In this document: piece by piece, positions 55,620 through 64,000 of the stretch
Position numbering within the stretch: position 1 is the first letter of the stretch
Layout of the letters: each line of letters opens with the position of its first letter
Program-made: the position numbers and the translations under genes
Assembly (NCBI GenBank): GCA_030704615.1
Contig: CM060734.1
Span: 23,870,001-23,934,000 of the forward strand
DNA length: 64,000 nucleotides
Direction: 5' to 3'
From: Takakia lepidozioides
Taxonomy: Eukaryota; Streptophyta; Takakiopsida; Takakiales; Takakiaceae
The notes under the pieces: model-generated
The model's database searches: none
Told to the model about the DNA's origin: nothing
What the model saw: the letters and a program-made list of their open reading frames with translations, nothing else

Positions 55620-55974
55620 AGGAGGACCACCGCCTTCACCATTGCTGCTTACACCCTCCTTGCGCTGCAAGCTATGCCGTCCCTCCTCTGACCGCGACCC
55701 CGATGTCACACACTTCTGAGAAGCTGCTACCTGCATTCGCAATATTGGCAATATACGAAGGCCCTCCACAGTCTGGATTCGCATTCACCCGGCCAGGGCC
55801 GCATTCTTCCTTCCCGCCATGTCCGATGCAGCACGGGCGTCCATGTCACAGGTGGAGCCAGTACATATTACAATATGTATTCCCCGTCAGACTTTCATTG
55901 TTCACCTCTTTTTGTGAAACACACGTCAGCAAATGTCCCCCCCAATCCCGGGTACAATCAATGCGCAGTGGTTT
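55620..55974. other. Intron-like stretch between SMC2 exon and L1 tail
   Basis: No exon of SMC2 is visible here. The missing upstream SMC2 exons are not found to the right within the window either. Confidence 0.4.
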
Positions 55975-58864
55975 TTTTTTTTTTTTTAATTTTAATTTTT
56001 TTTGAAGGATTTCTCATTTTATAACCAATTCGGGGAAAAAAATAAAACCCCAAGTGACACCATAAGGATGGGGGAACCAAAAGCTCCGCATAAAACACAG
56101 TATTGAACTGGTAAACCTAAGGAAGCCAAGCCTTAATAATGAGAGAGTCCTCCAAAAAGCAGCGTATGAAGCCGAGATTATCGAGGGGCTAATCTACGAG
56201 AAATCATACTAGCGAAAGTTAAGCCTGGAGGTCGTGGCAGGGTGCTTGACGTGCTTCCAGTTGACGTCTCTCTCAAATTCTGGCGAGGCCGTGGATTGGA
56301 GCTCGGAGGTTTCTCCAGCGGTGAGGGGGGAGAGTGTTCCAAACACAGAGATCTTGCTCGTCGCTTTGGCAAACGATGCCATGGCAGGCCCACGTTGATA
56401 TGAAAGTGGCAAGGATTGCGGGCGCTTGCCTGGAGGCTTTCTCGCAATTTGCAACACATTTCGCCCAAGCTTTTTTTGATTCCGTAAGCAGGTCACTGTA
56501 AACCAATGACAGTAAACCCGAGGTAGAGCCCGTTTCATCATTGAAAGTTTTCTTGCATCTAGCTCGCCACAAATGCCACAGGGTAGAAGCTCTAAGAGTT
56601 TCGAATACTGGGAAGATTCTTGCCCTGGTGGACTTGTTGTAGTTTAGGAGGAGGTCCAGAGGGGAGATGACGTTCAGGCTCCAATGCCTGTAAAAGACTT
56701 TGATTAAGGGCCAAATTTTAGCCGGTGCAGTGCAAGTGAGTAGGCAATGCTCATGGGGTCTCGATGATTCCTCAGTGCGTGGAGAGCTGATTTCCAGCGG
56801 AGCAACAGGAGGGGAAGGGGGGGTTGGGGTGGTTGCTGGGATAGAAAACGAGCTGATTGCAGCTTGGACCTCCTGGATGGAGGGCAGATGAGAGGCTGCG
56901 CTGTGTGGAATCTCTGCAGGCTAGACGAGGAAGTCACCGGGTTGAGCCAGAGCGTAATTGTTCCCAGGAGCAGCCTCAACTCCATCATCAGCCAGGGGCT
57001 GCACACCAATTGAAGCACTTAAGGAAGAGGACCCAGAGAGGTTTGGACGGAACCCCCTGAGGTGATCCCTCGTTCTTTGCAGGTCGTCCCTGTGGTTAGC
57101 CTCCTCCATGCGCTGGTCAATCAACCTTGAAAGAAGGAAAAAAACATTTGAAAGCAAATCCTTTGCCCTGATATGCGCCGGCTGCTTTCCCCATGGCCTG
57201 TTTAAGCAGTCCTCCCTGATCCACCAGGACTTACTAGGGGGAGTGTGGTAGATGTCTGCATCCTCCATCAGAGCCAACACATTGGTATTTGGCTTGCAGT
57301 TTAAATACGGGTGCTCTTCAACGTACGCCCCCTAGGTAATGACTGAGGAGAGAGCAATGAGATAGCACGGCATATGATTGGAGAAGAACTCTTGGATTTT
57401 GGCCATAAGCATACATTGCGGGCTGCTGTTGGGGGGACTCTTTTCAACAAAGCTCAAGACATCCTGATTGGTTAGGGACTCTAGATCGTGCTTGTCTTCA
57501 GATGTGATGAGGATTGAGGCCGGGGGATCTATCTTGAAGATAATTGGCGTGACGCAAGAGGCTTTGGGGGCATCATTGGTAGATACGATCGAGCAACCCG
57601 GCAGCACCAGGTCTGGAAAGGATTTAATTGACTTTAGCACTACTGCCACCACGTGGTTACCTGCTATTGCTGAAGGCACCAGCTGCTTGGGGGGATCACA
57701 CCCTGCAGTGTCTTGAACCGAAGGAGAAGGACTCCCATGGCAAGTTGCATGCACAGTGACAGGGCGGGGGGGGGGCATCTCCTCACCATTAGGGACCGGC
57801 ATTGAGAAGTTGGCCTCAAGATGCATTGGGTCCGTAGGATCTTTTTGTTTTTTTGCAATGTGAACCGGGCTAAACTGGAGCAGATCTGATGATAGAGAAA
57901 GGGGAGGAGACAGAAGCGAGAGGGAGGGAAATGGAGGGACAGGGGGAGGGGGAGGCGGGGTAGGGGTTGAGGAGATCGAATCGAATTGATCATTGGTGGA
58001 GGGGTGGACATTGTGCAACACACTAGGGGATATTTTCTTTTTGGAAAGGGGGCAGTTAATTTTGATGTGACCTTGCTTGCCACAGCCGAAGCAGGCTGAA
58101 TAAAAGACATCCTCTATCAGCCTAATTGTGTAGTAGTTCCCTTCCAAGTCAATTGGCAGACGCACATAATCTGGCATAACCGCCTCATAAGGCATCATGA
58201 GCACCATTTTGGGGCACCCGTTTTTATTCATCTTGGTAGCAATGGTGGCAGATTTCCACGCCGGGATTTTCCGAAGGGTATCAGTATTCATGAGGGGATC
58301 AAAGACCCCTAGACAACCCAGGTAAGAGCCAAAATGATTGGCTATGTCAGGCAGGTTGACCAGGGACTGATCCGGTATAAACGGAATGGAAACAATTCTA
58401 GGACCCCACAACTTGTCGTTTTTGTTTCTGAGCTTGGAGGACCACGAGAAAATATTCATGTTAAATCCCCTTAGATGCGGATTGAACTGCAGGGCCTTAT
58501 CAGCAGCTTCAGGAGATTCAAACATGATAGAAAAGAAACCACGCCCTTTGGCTATGCAGAAGTGATGCGTAAGGTCGCCATGCCCCCCGAAGTAACGAGT
58601 CGCCCAATCTCTTACGTAAGAACGCGACACCTTCCTACCAGGGAAATGTAGCAAGATGCCAGATTCTTCCATACCTGTGATTCTGCTGTGCAGATCCGGG
58701 ATGTCCAACTTGATGAGGGGGAGATCCTTGTTCATAGATACTTGCTCTTCGAGGTGGTCAGGGCTGAACTCCACTTCCTCTAGCTCTGGCGTAGAGATGA
58801 ATTGCACCGGAACGGATGAGGACCCTACCTCCTTGGGAAGGACGTGGGGAGGGGGCGGAGCCAT
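55975..58864 (-). mobile_element. L1-type LINE with internal deletion
   Basis: On the minus strand: ORF1 (58,864-57,332), then 57.3-56.7 kb with broken frames, then a zf-RVT-like and following segment (56.6-56.2 kb) similar to 44.34-44.6 kb. Then a 3' region with CCTTATGGTGTCACTTGGGG and an A-rich tail at 56,000-55,972. Endonuclease and RT are missing between ORF1 and the C-terminal remnant. Confidence 0.78.
57332..58864 (-). CDS. L1 ORF1 protein (gag-like, DUF4283 plus zinc knuckle)
   Basis: 510 residues, uninterrupted. The N-terminal half has GILLHFPGRKVSRSYVRDW and FFSIMFESPEAADKAL, the RNA-binding DUF4283-like fold found in plant L1 ORF1. A CX2CX4HX4C knuckle follows (CFGCGKQGHIKINC, about 58,052-58,095), then a Pro/Ser-rich low-complexity region. 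ORF1 coats the LINE RNA. The open frame suggests recent activity although the rest of the element is deleted. Confidence 0.82.
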   Translation of the reverse strand: MAPPPPHVLPKEVGSSSVPVQFISTPELEEVEFSPDHLEEQVSMNKDLPLIKLDIPDLHSRITGMEESGILLHFPGRKVSRSYVRDWATRYFGGHGDLTHHFCIAKGRGFFSIMFESPEAADKALQFNPHLRGFNMNIFSWSSKLRNKNDKLWGPRIVSIPFIPDQSLVNLPDIANHFGSYLGCLGVFDPLMNTDTLRKIPAWKSATIATKMNKNGCPKMVLMMPYEAVMPDYVRLPIDLEGNYYTIRLIEDVFYSACFGCGKQGHIKINCPLSKKKISPSVLHNVHPSTNDQFDSISSTPTPPPPPPVPPFPSLSLLSPPLSLSSDLLQFSPVHIAKKQKDPTDPMHLEANFSMPVPNGEEMPPPRPVTVHATCHGSPSPSVQDTAGCDPPKQLVPSAIAGNHVVAVVLKSIKSFPDLVLPGCSIVSTNDAPKASCVTPIIFKIDPPASILITSEDKHDLESLTNQDVLSFVEKSPPNSSPQCMLMAKIQEFFSNHMPCYLIALSSVIT

Positions 58865-58869
58865 GGGAT

Positions 58870-59940
58870 GAGGGAGCTGCTTTGGCCTATAAGTTTGCCG
58901 AGCTCATGTGGATCTTGCCTGGTGGGCCATGAAGAATCCGAAGCTTGAGGATGGCTGGGACCCACCAGGAAGCCGCGAGCTCTGCTGACCTTGGTGGCGA
59001 CGGGGCCAAGCTGAGGATTTGGATCGCTGGTGGGGCATGTAGCTGGGACCCATTGGAAGGAAGGCAAGAGGGACGGGTAGAGGGAGAGAGACTTAGCACT
59101 CAGATGTAGTTAGAGCCAGAACAAGAAGCACTGGAGGGGAAGCCGGTGGGGGTCGAACTAACAGTGAAGCTAAAAACAAACTTCGATCCGAGATGAGATT
59201 GGAGAAGAAATCGTTGATAGTGACGGAGAAATGCACGCTGTCTAGAAACTGAAGCAGAATTCAAGAATTAGAACACGAAGACAAGAGCAGTGGGCAGTTG
59301 GAAAGGGAGGAGTGAAGCTCGATAAACTAGACGAGAGAGATACTTCGTCTAGCTTGAGCTGGAATGAAGCCAGTGCACAAAGGTGGCACCACTTTGAATC
59401 AAAGCGACAGGGACAACTTGTCTCTCCATAAATGATAGTCGGCTGCTGAGAGGGGGGAAGATCGAAGTAATTAGACGAAGGCGGCGATAGCACGCACGAA
59501 ATGATGAATGAAACAGGGAAAGTTGGGATGAACCGTTCTGGATATTAGGAGAAGCGAAAAATCACGCAGAAGCGCGAAAAACACACATAAACCAGTTATA
59601 TGAGAACAGGAAAAAACATTCTAACTCTATGCTATACGCAAACCACTTGAGAATCGAGACAATGATAACATCTAGTGTCCAACAGCTTGGGAGAAACCTC
59701 GCCAGAGAGACGAAGCGACCGTTGGGATCATCTCTCACCGCGAAACGCGGAGCGCCGAGAGCCATCGTCCTCATCAGTGGTTTATGGAGTCGCCCACTCG
59801 ACTGTATACTCATTTTAATGAATAAATATTTTTATTCCATTAGATCTAATAGGAACGTATTTTTCTAGTCATAATTAGAACCACTTGTAATTGCCGTTTT
59901 TCAAAAAAATTCAATTTATTTTCAATTTACGTAATTGAAT
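58870..59940. other. Probable L1 5' UTR and flank; no gene seen
   Basis: GC-moderate DNA upstream of L1 ORF1. Open frames on either strand (for example 59,067-58,825) lack recognisable domains. The 5' end of the L1 is not defined. Confidence 0.4.
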
Positions 59941-59959
59941 GTCTTGGGCTCATCCCTCA

Positions 59960-60082
59960 TCCCATGGATGTGTATCATGCCTTATGGCATCAATGGGGTT
60001 AAATTTTCCCCAAAAATTAATGAATTGGCCAACGCCTTTTTATTAAAAATAAATAAAAATAAAAATAAAAAATTGAATTAAA
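59960..60082 (+). mobile_element. L1 3' tail, separate insertion
   Basis: ATGCCTTATGGCATCAATGG, GGTTAAATTTTCCCC and an AAATAAAAAT-type tail match the 3' ends at 44.89-44.99 kb and (reverse) 55.98-56.07 kb. Confidence 0.75.
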
Positions 60083-60126
60083 TAGCCGCGATTATTGCAA
60101 CGACTGCGGACTCATTGACGCAACTT

Positions 60127-60381
60127 CTATCCGCCATTAGAAATGCCCCCGCGGGCCTTTATTGTCTGTTGCGACTCTCCAGTAGTAACGGGGACTGCGA
60201 AGTTGTTCCCATAGTGGTTTCGGATATGCAGTCGATTCGGAAAAGACACAAATGCTTGTTGTATCTCCTCCAGTGTTGGGAGGTTCTTTGATTCAGCTAC
60301 AAACCTCCGGAGGTTATCAAGAAGATTATATGGATATATAACCGTGGTTCTCAAAAAAGCAAAGAACCGGCGAAGACTCAT
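60127..60381 (-). CDS. Unrecognised small ORF
   Basis: 85 codons with FFAFLRTTVIYPYNLLDNLR and IQQAFVSFPNRLHI. I recognise no family. It lies next to a retroelement fragment and could be part of one. Confidence 0.25.
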   Translation of the reverse strand: MSLRRFFAFLRTTVIYPYNLLDNLRRFVAESKNLPTLEEIQQAFVSFPNRLHIRNHYGNNFAVPVTTGESQQTIKARGGISNGG

Positions 60382-60534
60382 AACTGCCGATTACGTAACT
60401 GTAGTTGGACGTCCTACACCCGGCGTCGCAATCATGCTCGCTGAAAACAGTGGGGCCTGACACACACATGTGACAGCCTCCACAGCTAACACACTAGCTG
60501 TAATAGCCATAATAGCAAGTGTTGATTCTGCACG

Positions 60535-60685
60535 TGGTGTAGCTTTCCCAATGGCACGGTAACTTCTGCCTCGGTATCAGTCGAGCGAATAGGTGCCATG
60601 GATGGCGTCGAGACTGTCTCCGCCAATGTGGATGACTGAGGATGTCTGACGGCTTACCTCCCCACGCTGTGGATCCAACTACACC
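60535..60685 (-). mobile_element. Fragment of the 30.6-33.1 kb retroelement
   Basis: The minus strand carries TCCACATTGGCGGAGACAGT and CTCGACTGATACCGAGGC, closely matching 32,275-32,345 (plus), and the next ~50 bases also align. Not coding. Confidence 0.78.
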
Positions 60686-60902
60686 TTTGCACCTCGCGGC
60701 TGAGAAACTCATGCTCCTCCTCGAGTCACGGCTATAACAGAATCCATGTGCACTAGTGGTCATGAAACTGTTGTTTCGCACATGATTCCAATATTACCTG
60801 CCATGTTTGCTCCGGCTGGAAGAGCAGGAGTCAGACCCTTAGGTCTAAGCACAACGACGCTACGCTGTGAGCTCATGCCGTAAGCCAGTGAGCCTAAGAT
60901 AC

Positions 60903-60980
60903 GTGTTGATGACATGGCGTGAGCCTAGGCTCATGCTTGCAACGTGGCGAACTTCTAGGCTCACACCATGTCATCAACAT
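60903..60980. repeat. 26-bp-arm hairpin (possible MITE or small-RNA precursor)
   Basis: Left arm 60,903-60,928 (starts GTGTTGATGACATGGCG) and right arm 60,955-60,980 pair with two mismatches around a 26-base loop. Isolated; no second copy in the window. Confidence 0.85.
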
Positions 60981-60989
60981 GAAATATCA

Positions 60990-62490
60990 CCTATACCCCT
61001 GGAATACCACTCTGGACCTATAATAGGGAAAACAACATGGTGCTGCAACGTGGGGAAAAGAAAGCAACCAATTCCCCATTGGCTGTAACACCAAGTGTGA
61101 GGCCTATGAACACCGAACCACGCTATTGGGATAAGCTGGTCGAGTACTGGGAGTCCCCTGGTGGTCACGTCAACATGCGTTCTTCTTCAATGAAAACTGC
61201 TCACATCACTTAAGGCTACATCTATCAGTCACACACGGACCCGTATCTACTGAAGTGCTGAATATGCATTCTAGTTGCAGGTCTGACCGTGAGTAGATTG
61301 CAGAGCAAGCTGGGCCCACTCCTTTACTGACACTGAAAAGCAAATCATTATCTGCAAGCATACATACTTTGGGGTCCAGTATTCCCAAAACATTGTAATA
61401 ATCTTGCTCTGGGTACAATTGTATTCACACCAGTAGATCAAGTCAACAATCCTTCACAATGTCAACATTGTCCCTTACTGTTGGCATTCCCTGCCATCAG
61501 TCTATGCAATAATCACAACTCAATTTTCACAGAAAATAACACTATCAACATCCACCACAGACTTGCCTTTTGCAAATGCCCTTGATGTGATGATGTTGGA
61601 CTCCCCCATTCTACAAGTGTACACTACGTGTGACTGAAGAAGACTGTGATTTTCTCAACTACAGACGTAGCGATCTGTGGCTTCAATCCATTGAAGGAAT
61701 TGCCCTATAATAACCCCATACTGGGGTGTGTCCAAGAGAAAGGGGTGGGGGGCTTGGAGATCGGTGGGTTGTGGCATGGAGGGCATGCGGAGGTACCATC
61801 ATTGTGAAGAAGCATGAGGAACTAACCCTGGTTTTTTTTCCCTGGTTTCTCTTGTGTGCTCCACCCATCTCCTTGTAATCCTTTTGCTGTCCTTTGGTCA
61901 TGTGCAGGGTGCTTGCCCACATTATCCTTAAATAGGGAGTGCTTTACTTCTCTGTTCACATCACTCCTTTGTGTTGTGGTGGCTTTCTGGGCCCAGGTAT
62001 GTTACAATGGCAGCTGTGCCCATATTAGCTTAGGCAGGCAATGCAGGCGTAGTTGAGTCAACTTGAATTATGAGGTGTTATAACAGGGTTCCTAGTCCAC
62101 CAGTCTTTCCCGTGTTGTTCTTAACATGCTGATAGACATTCAAATATTGTTGCACAGGTGGTGGCAAAGCATAGCTTCCACAAGCTCGAGCTTCCACATC
62201 TGTCTTGTGAGTGTTTGAGGTAAGATAAGGACGAAGAATCAATATGCACCCAGAGTCTGGAGACAGAGACACAGCTGGCGAAATGGGCAATTATTTACTT
62301 GGAAGTCTTGGGAAGCTTCAAGTGCAAGTAACATGTAACACAAAATACTAGTTACTCAGGGCTACTGAATTCTTTCAAGCCATGACAACTTTGCCCTTTG
62401 CCTCCACGCGATCAAATACCATAAGGGAAGGGTTCCAGCAAGCTGTTCTTTACAAACCTCTCCTCGAGATGTCTGCTAATTTTTCATCGA
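60990..62490. other. Region with unrecognised minus-strand exon-like pieces
   Basis: Possible exons on the minus strand: about 61,360-61,206 (DNDLLFSVSKGVGPACSAIY after GTATGTATGCTTGCAG) and about 62,290-62,080 (TDVEARACGSYALPPPVQQY). Neither is recognised. The rest shows nothing. Confidence 0.3.
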
Positions 62491-62493
62491 AAT

Positions 62494-62865
62494 CTACCCA
62501 CATCTCTCTAGCGGACATGGATGACAACCAATCAACTCCAAGAAAGGACATGCTGGTTTCTTGTGATGCAACTCATGTCCACCCATGTTCTGCAGCTCTG
62601 CACTCTGTATTGAGCAGGCTTGACTATGCTGGGAAGACACAATGAAAAGACTTTCGAGCTTTATGACAAGTACCTGGGCTCCTTCGATACTTTCTTTTGC
62701 TATTCTGTAGGGTTTAGTGACTACCTGTAGGGCACTCTGGTAGATCCAGCCAACAGTTGCAGCCACATAAAAGATTGGTAAATACGCTGACGTGTGTCGT
62801 GACAGAGATGCGTCTTCCAGACTGCAGTCTCCAAACCCCTGCAGCTTGTCTTTGACCCTCTGCAT
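62494..62865 (-). CDS. Unrecognised exon-like ORF with a possible membrane segment
   Basis: The first part (62,865 to about 62,674) reads KLQGFGDCSLEDASLSRHTS, then AYLPIFYVAATVGWIYQSA, a hydrophobic stretch, and ends at a GT donor (CCCAG then GTACTT, after 62,674). The remainder to 62,494 is probably intron. I do not recognise the protein. It may belong to one gene with the ORF at 63,968-63,309. Confidence 0.4.
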   Translation of the reverse strand: MQRVKDKLQGFGDCSLEDASLSRHTSAYLPIFYVAATVGWIYQSALQVVTKPYRIAKESIEGAQVLVIKLESLFIVSSQHSQACSIQSAELQNMGGHELHHKKPACPFLELIGCHPCPLERCG

Positions 62866-63308
62866 TTTCTATCAGGGGTCAACACTGAACCAAAAAGGTC
62901 AATTCCAAATGTCGTGCTTGCATTGAGAGGACGGCCTTCCTGGAGAGAATTGTTTCAAGTTTTCATTATCTCAGTTCATGACTCAGTGGACCATTCCAGC
63001 TGGCTCTTCCTCTTTCACCGCGAATGTATTGTATAGAGACAGTATGGTGTTTACCTGGAACTCCAGTAAGAGATGTTGAAGCAGGAGCTACAATTGCCAC
63101 AACCAGGTGGGAGAGTGACAACCTGCATGTTGTCTAATCTTGGATGCCAGAATCATTGGGAATGGCAGCCTTGTCTCTATTCTCCATATGATATGAGGAA
63201 TTCATCGAAGGGCTTGACATATTGCCAGGATGACAAAAAGCCCTAGGAACTTTTTACAGTGTTGGCAAATGAGAGGTCAGACGCTCGTCTCCTCGAGAGT
63301 CTGTACAT

Positions 63309-63968
63309 TTACTCGCCATGTTTGGCTCCTCCTTTCTCCTTTCCCCGTGGGATTCGCCTGCTGCTAGAGCGAGAAAACAACCTCCAGGGTGTTCCTATGC
63401 TGCTAGTATGAAGCACCTGCCTGGTATCTCTCAACTCCCTGTCCGTAAGTGATGAGACAGTCTGGGGACCAAGAGCATGCCGGCCAGAGTCATAGCTATA
63501 TTCGTGGTTTGCATTGCAAATGCTCGAAACTTCCGCGCATTCCACACGAACCTTGAAAGCTTGTGCGTTTTTCCCGACAGTTCTATTGTTGCAATCCACA
63601 CGATCAGATCGTTCGGAAGTGCTTTTCTTCCTTACTTTCGAGTCCGAACTGGTTCTATTTGTCGTCCTGATGGGATTAAAATCTTTGAAGCTGATATCTT
63701 CATTAGTTGACCTGCGACTGAACGTCCTGCTCCAAGGATTTTCCCTGCTGCTGGCGGACATTCGCTTTGAACCAACGGACTGCATATGAATAACAGAGGC
63801 AACTATATGCCGGGCAGGGCGGGTCGGTTCCTCGGCATTGGAGGCTGTGATGTTGTCATTCTTGTTCCCACCCTCAGTTCGCTTCATCTCAGAGCCAATC
63901 CCCTCACCTGCCCTTTTATCTGACTTCCATAGTGCACTCCAAGCATGTCTGAATACAACACGAAACAC
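63309..63968 (-). CDS. Unrecognised ORF, 219 residues
   Basis: Starts MFRVVFRHAWSALWKSDKRA, then a Ser/Arg/Thr-rich polar region (SASSRENPWSRTFSRRST) and ends IPRGKEKGGAKHGE. No domain recognised. The upstream stretch continues to the window edge, so it may be part of a longer gene. Confidence 0.35.
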   Translation of the reverse strand: MFRVVFRHAWSALWKSDKRAGEGIGSEMKRTEGGNKNDNITASNAEEPTRPARHIVASVIHMQSVGSKRMSASSRENPWSRTFSRRSTNEDISFKDFNPIRTTNRTSSDSKVRKKSTSERSDRVDCNNRTVGKNAQAFKVRVECAEVSSICNANHEYSYDSGRHALGPQTVSSLTDRELRDTRQVLHTSSIGTPWRLFSRSSSRRIPRGKEKGGAKHGE

Positions 63969-64000
63969 CGCTGTGCTCCAATAGCTCTTGCTGCCAGCGC

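Noticed and set aside
56040-56075. Further SINE fragment (CAAGTGACACCATAAG)
   Set aside because: The word resembles the SINE body, but the flanks match the L1 3' region found at 44.9 and 59.97 kb, so it belongs to the L1 tail.
1-64000. Charophyte alga (Chara-like) origin
   Set aside because: The repeat-rich style would fit, but the unedited C-to-U sites in the mitochondrial insertion imply an editing land plant, if the insertion comes from the host's own mitochondrion.

Overview
This window is nuclear DNA from a streptophyte plant. It holds intron-bearing eukaryotic genes (a FIO1/METTL16 RNA methyltransferase and the condensin subunit SMC2), plant-type retrotransposons and DNA transposons, tRNA-derived SINEs, satellites, and a block of about 7 kb of mitochondrial origin. 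The mitochondrial genes show C at positions where the protein family requires T, so the donor mitochondrion uses C-to-U RNA editing. That points to a land plant. The AT-rich ccmB-ccmC-ccmFN-ccmFC order and the ccmFC group II intron fit a seed-free lineage (lycophyte, moss or non-marchantiid liverwort). I cannot resolve the species.

Layout. 1-3.2 kb: 5' part of a FIO1/METTL16 gene on the minus strand, intact over five exons, with two LINE fragments in its introns. 3.6-8.4 kb: a truncated LINE (ORF1 to endonuclease), CAGTCYG-motif arrays and a zinc-finger ORF that look like parts of a DNA transposon. 8.45-15.6 kb: mitochondrial insertion with ccmB, ccmC (split by a SINE), ccmFN, ccmFC (with its group II intron) and a trnQ-like gene, all decayed. 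16.2-20.8 kb: an unrecognised ORF and a decayed MULE-type transposase gene with a SWIM zinc finger. 22.6-25.2 kb: a satellite block with two long inverted-repeat (foldback) elements. 25.8-26.3 kb: a lone LTR. 28.25-29.3 kb: a tandem repeat. 30.6-33.1 kb: remnants of a gag-type retroelement. 34.9-39.6 kb: a minus-strand Ty3/gypsy element with one LTR, truncated in integrase. 39.8-42.1 kb: two more SINEs, one inside a decayed protein-kinase-like gene. 42.5-45.35 kb: an array of perfect GCGACCGCC/GGCGGTCGC hairpins at about 50 bp spacing, interrupted by an L1-type LINE. 45.6-46.75 kb: a CACTA (TNP2/DUF4216-like) fragment. 47.9-49.9 kb: a second MULE copy with an open N-terminal half. 50.3-55.6 kb: the 3' half of SMC2 on the minus strand, carrying several lesions and two LINE insertions with clear 15-bp target duplications. 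56-60 kb: an internally deleted L1 and a separate L1 tail. 60-64 kb: small repeats and unrecognised minus-strand exon-like ORFs.

There is no operon-like organisation. Host genes (FIO1, SMC2, the kinase) are islands among nested mobile elements. The most useful signals are: (1) the editing-state record in the mitochondrial insertion; (2) a SINE family defined by three copies, two with exact target duplications; (3) a LINE family without poly-A, defined by three insertions with 15-bp duplications that all start TCT, one of them only 31 bp long; (4) the tandem hairpin array. Several frame breaks sit in homopolymers, so assembly error must be excluded before genes are called dead. All identifications rest on reading motifs and comparing copies within the window; no database search was run.
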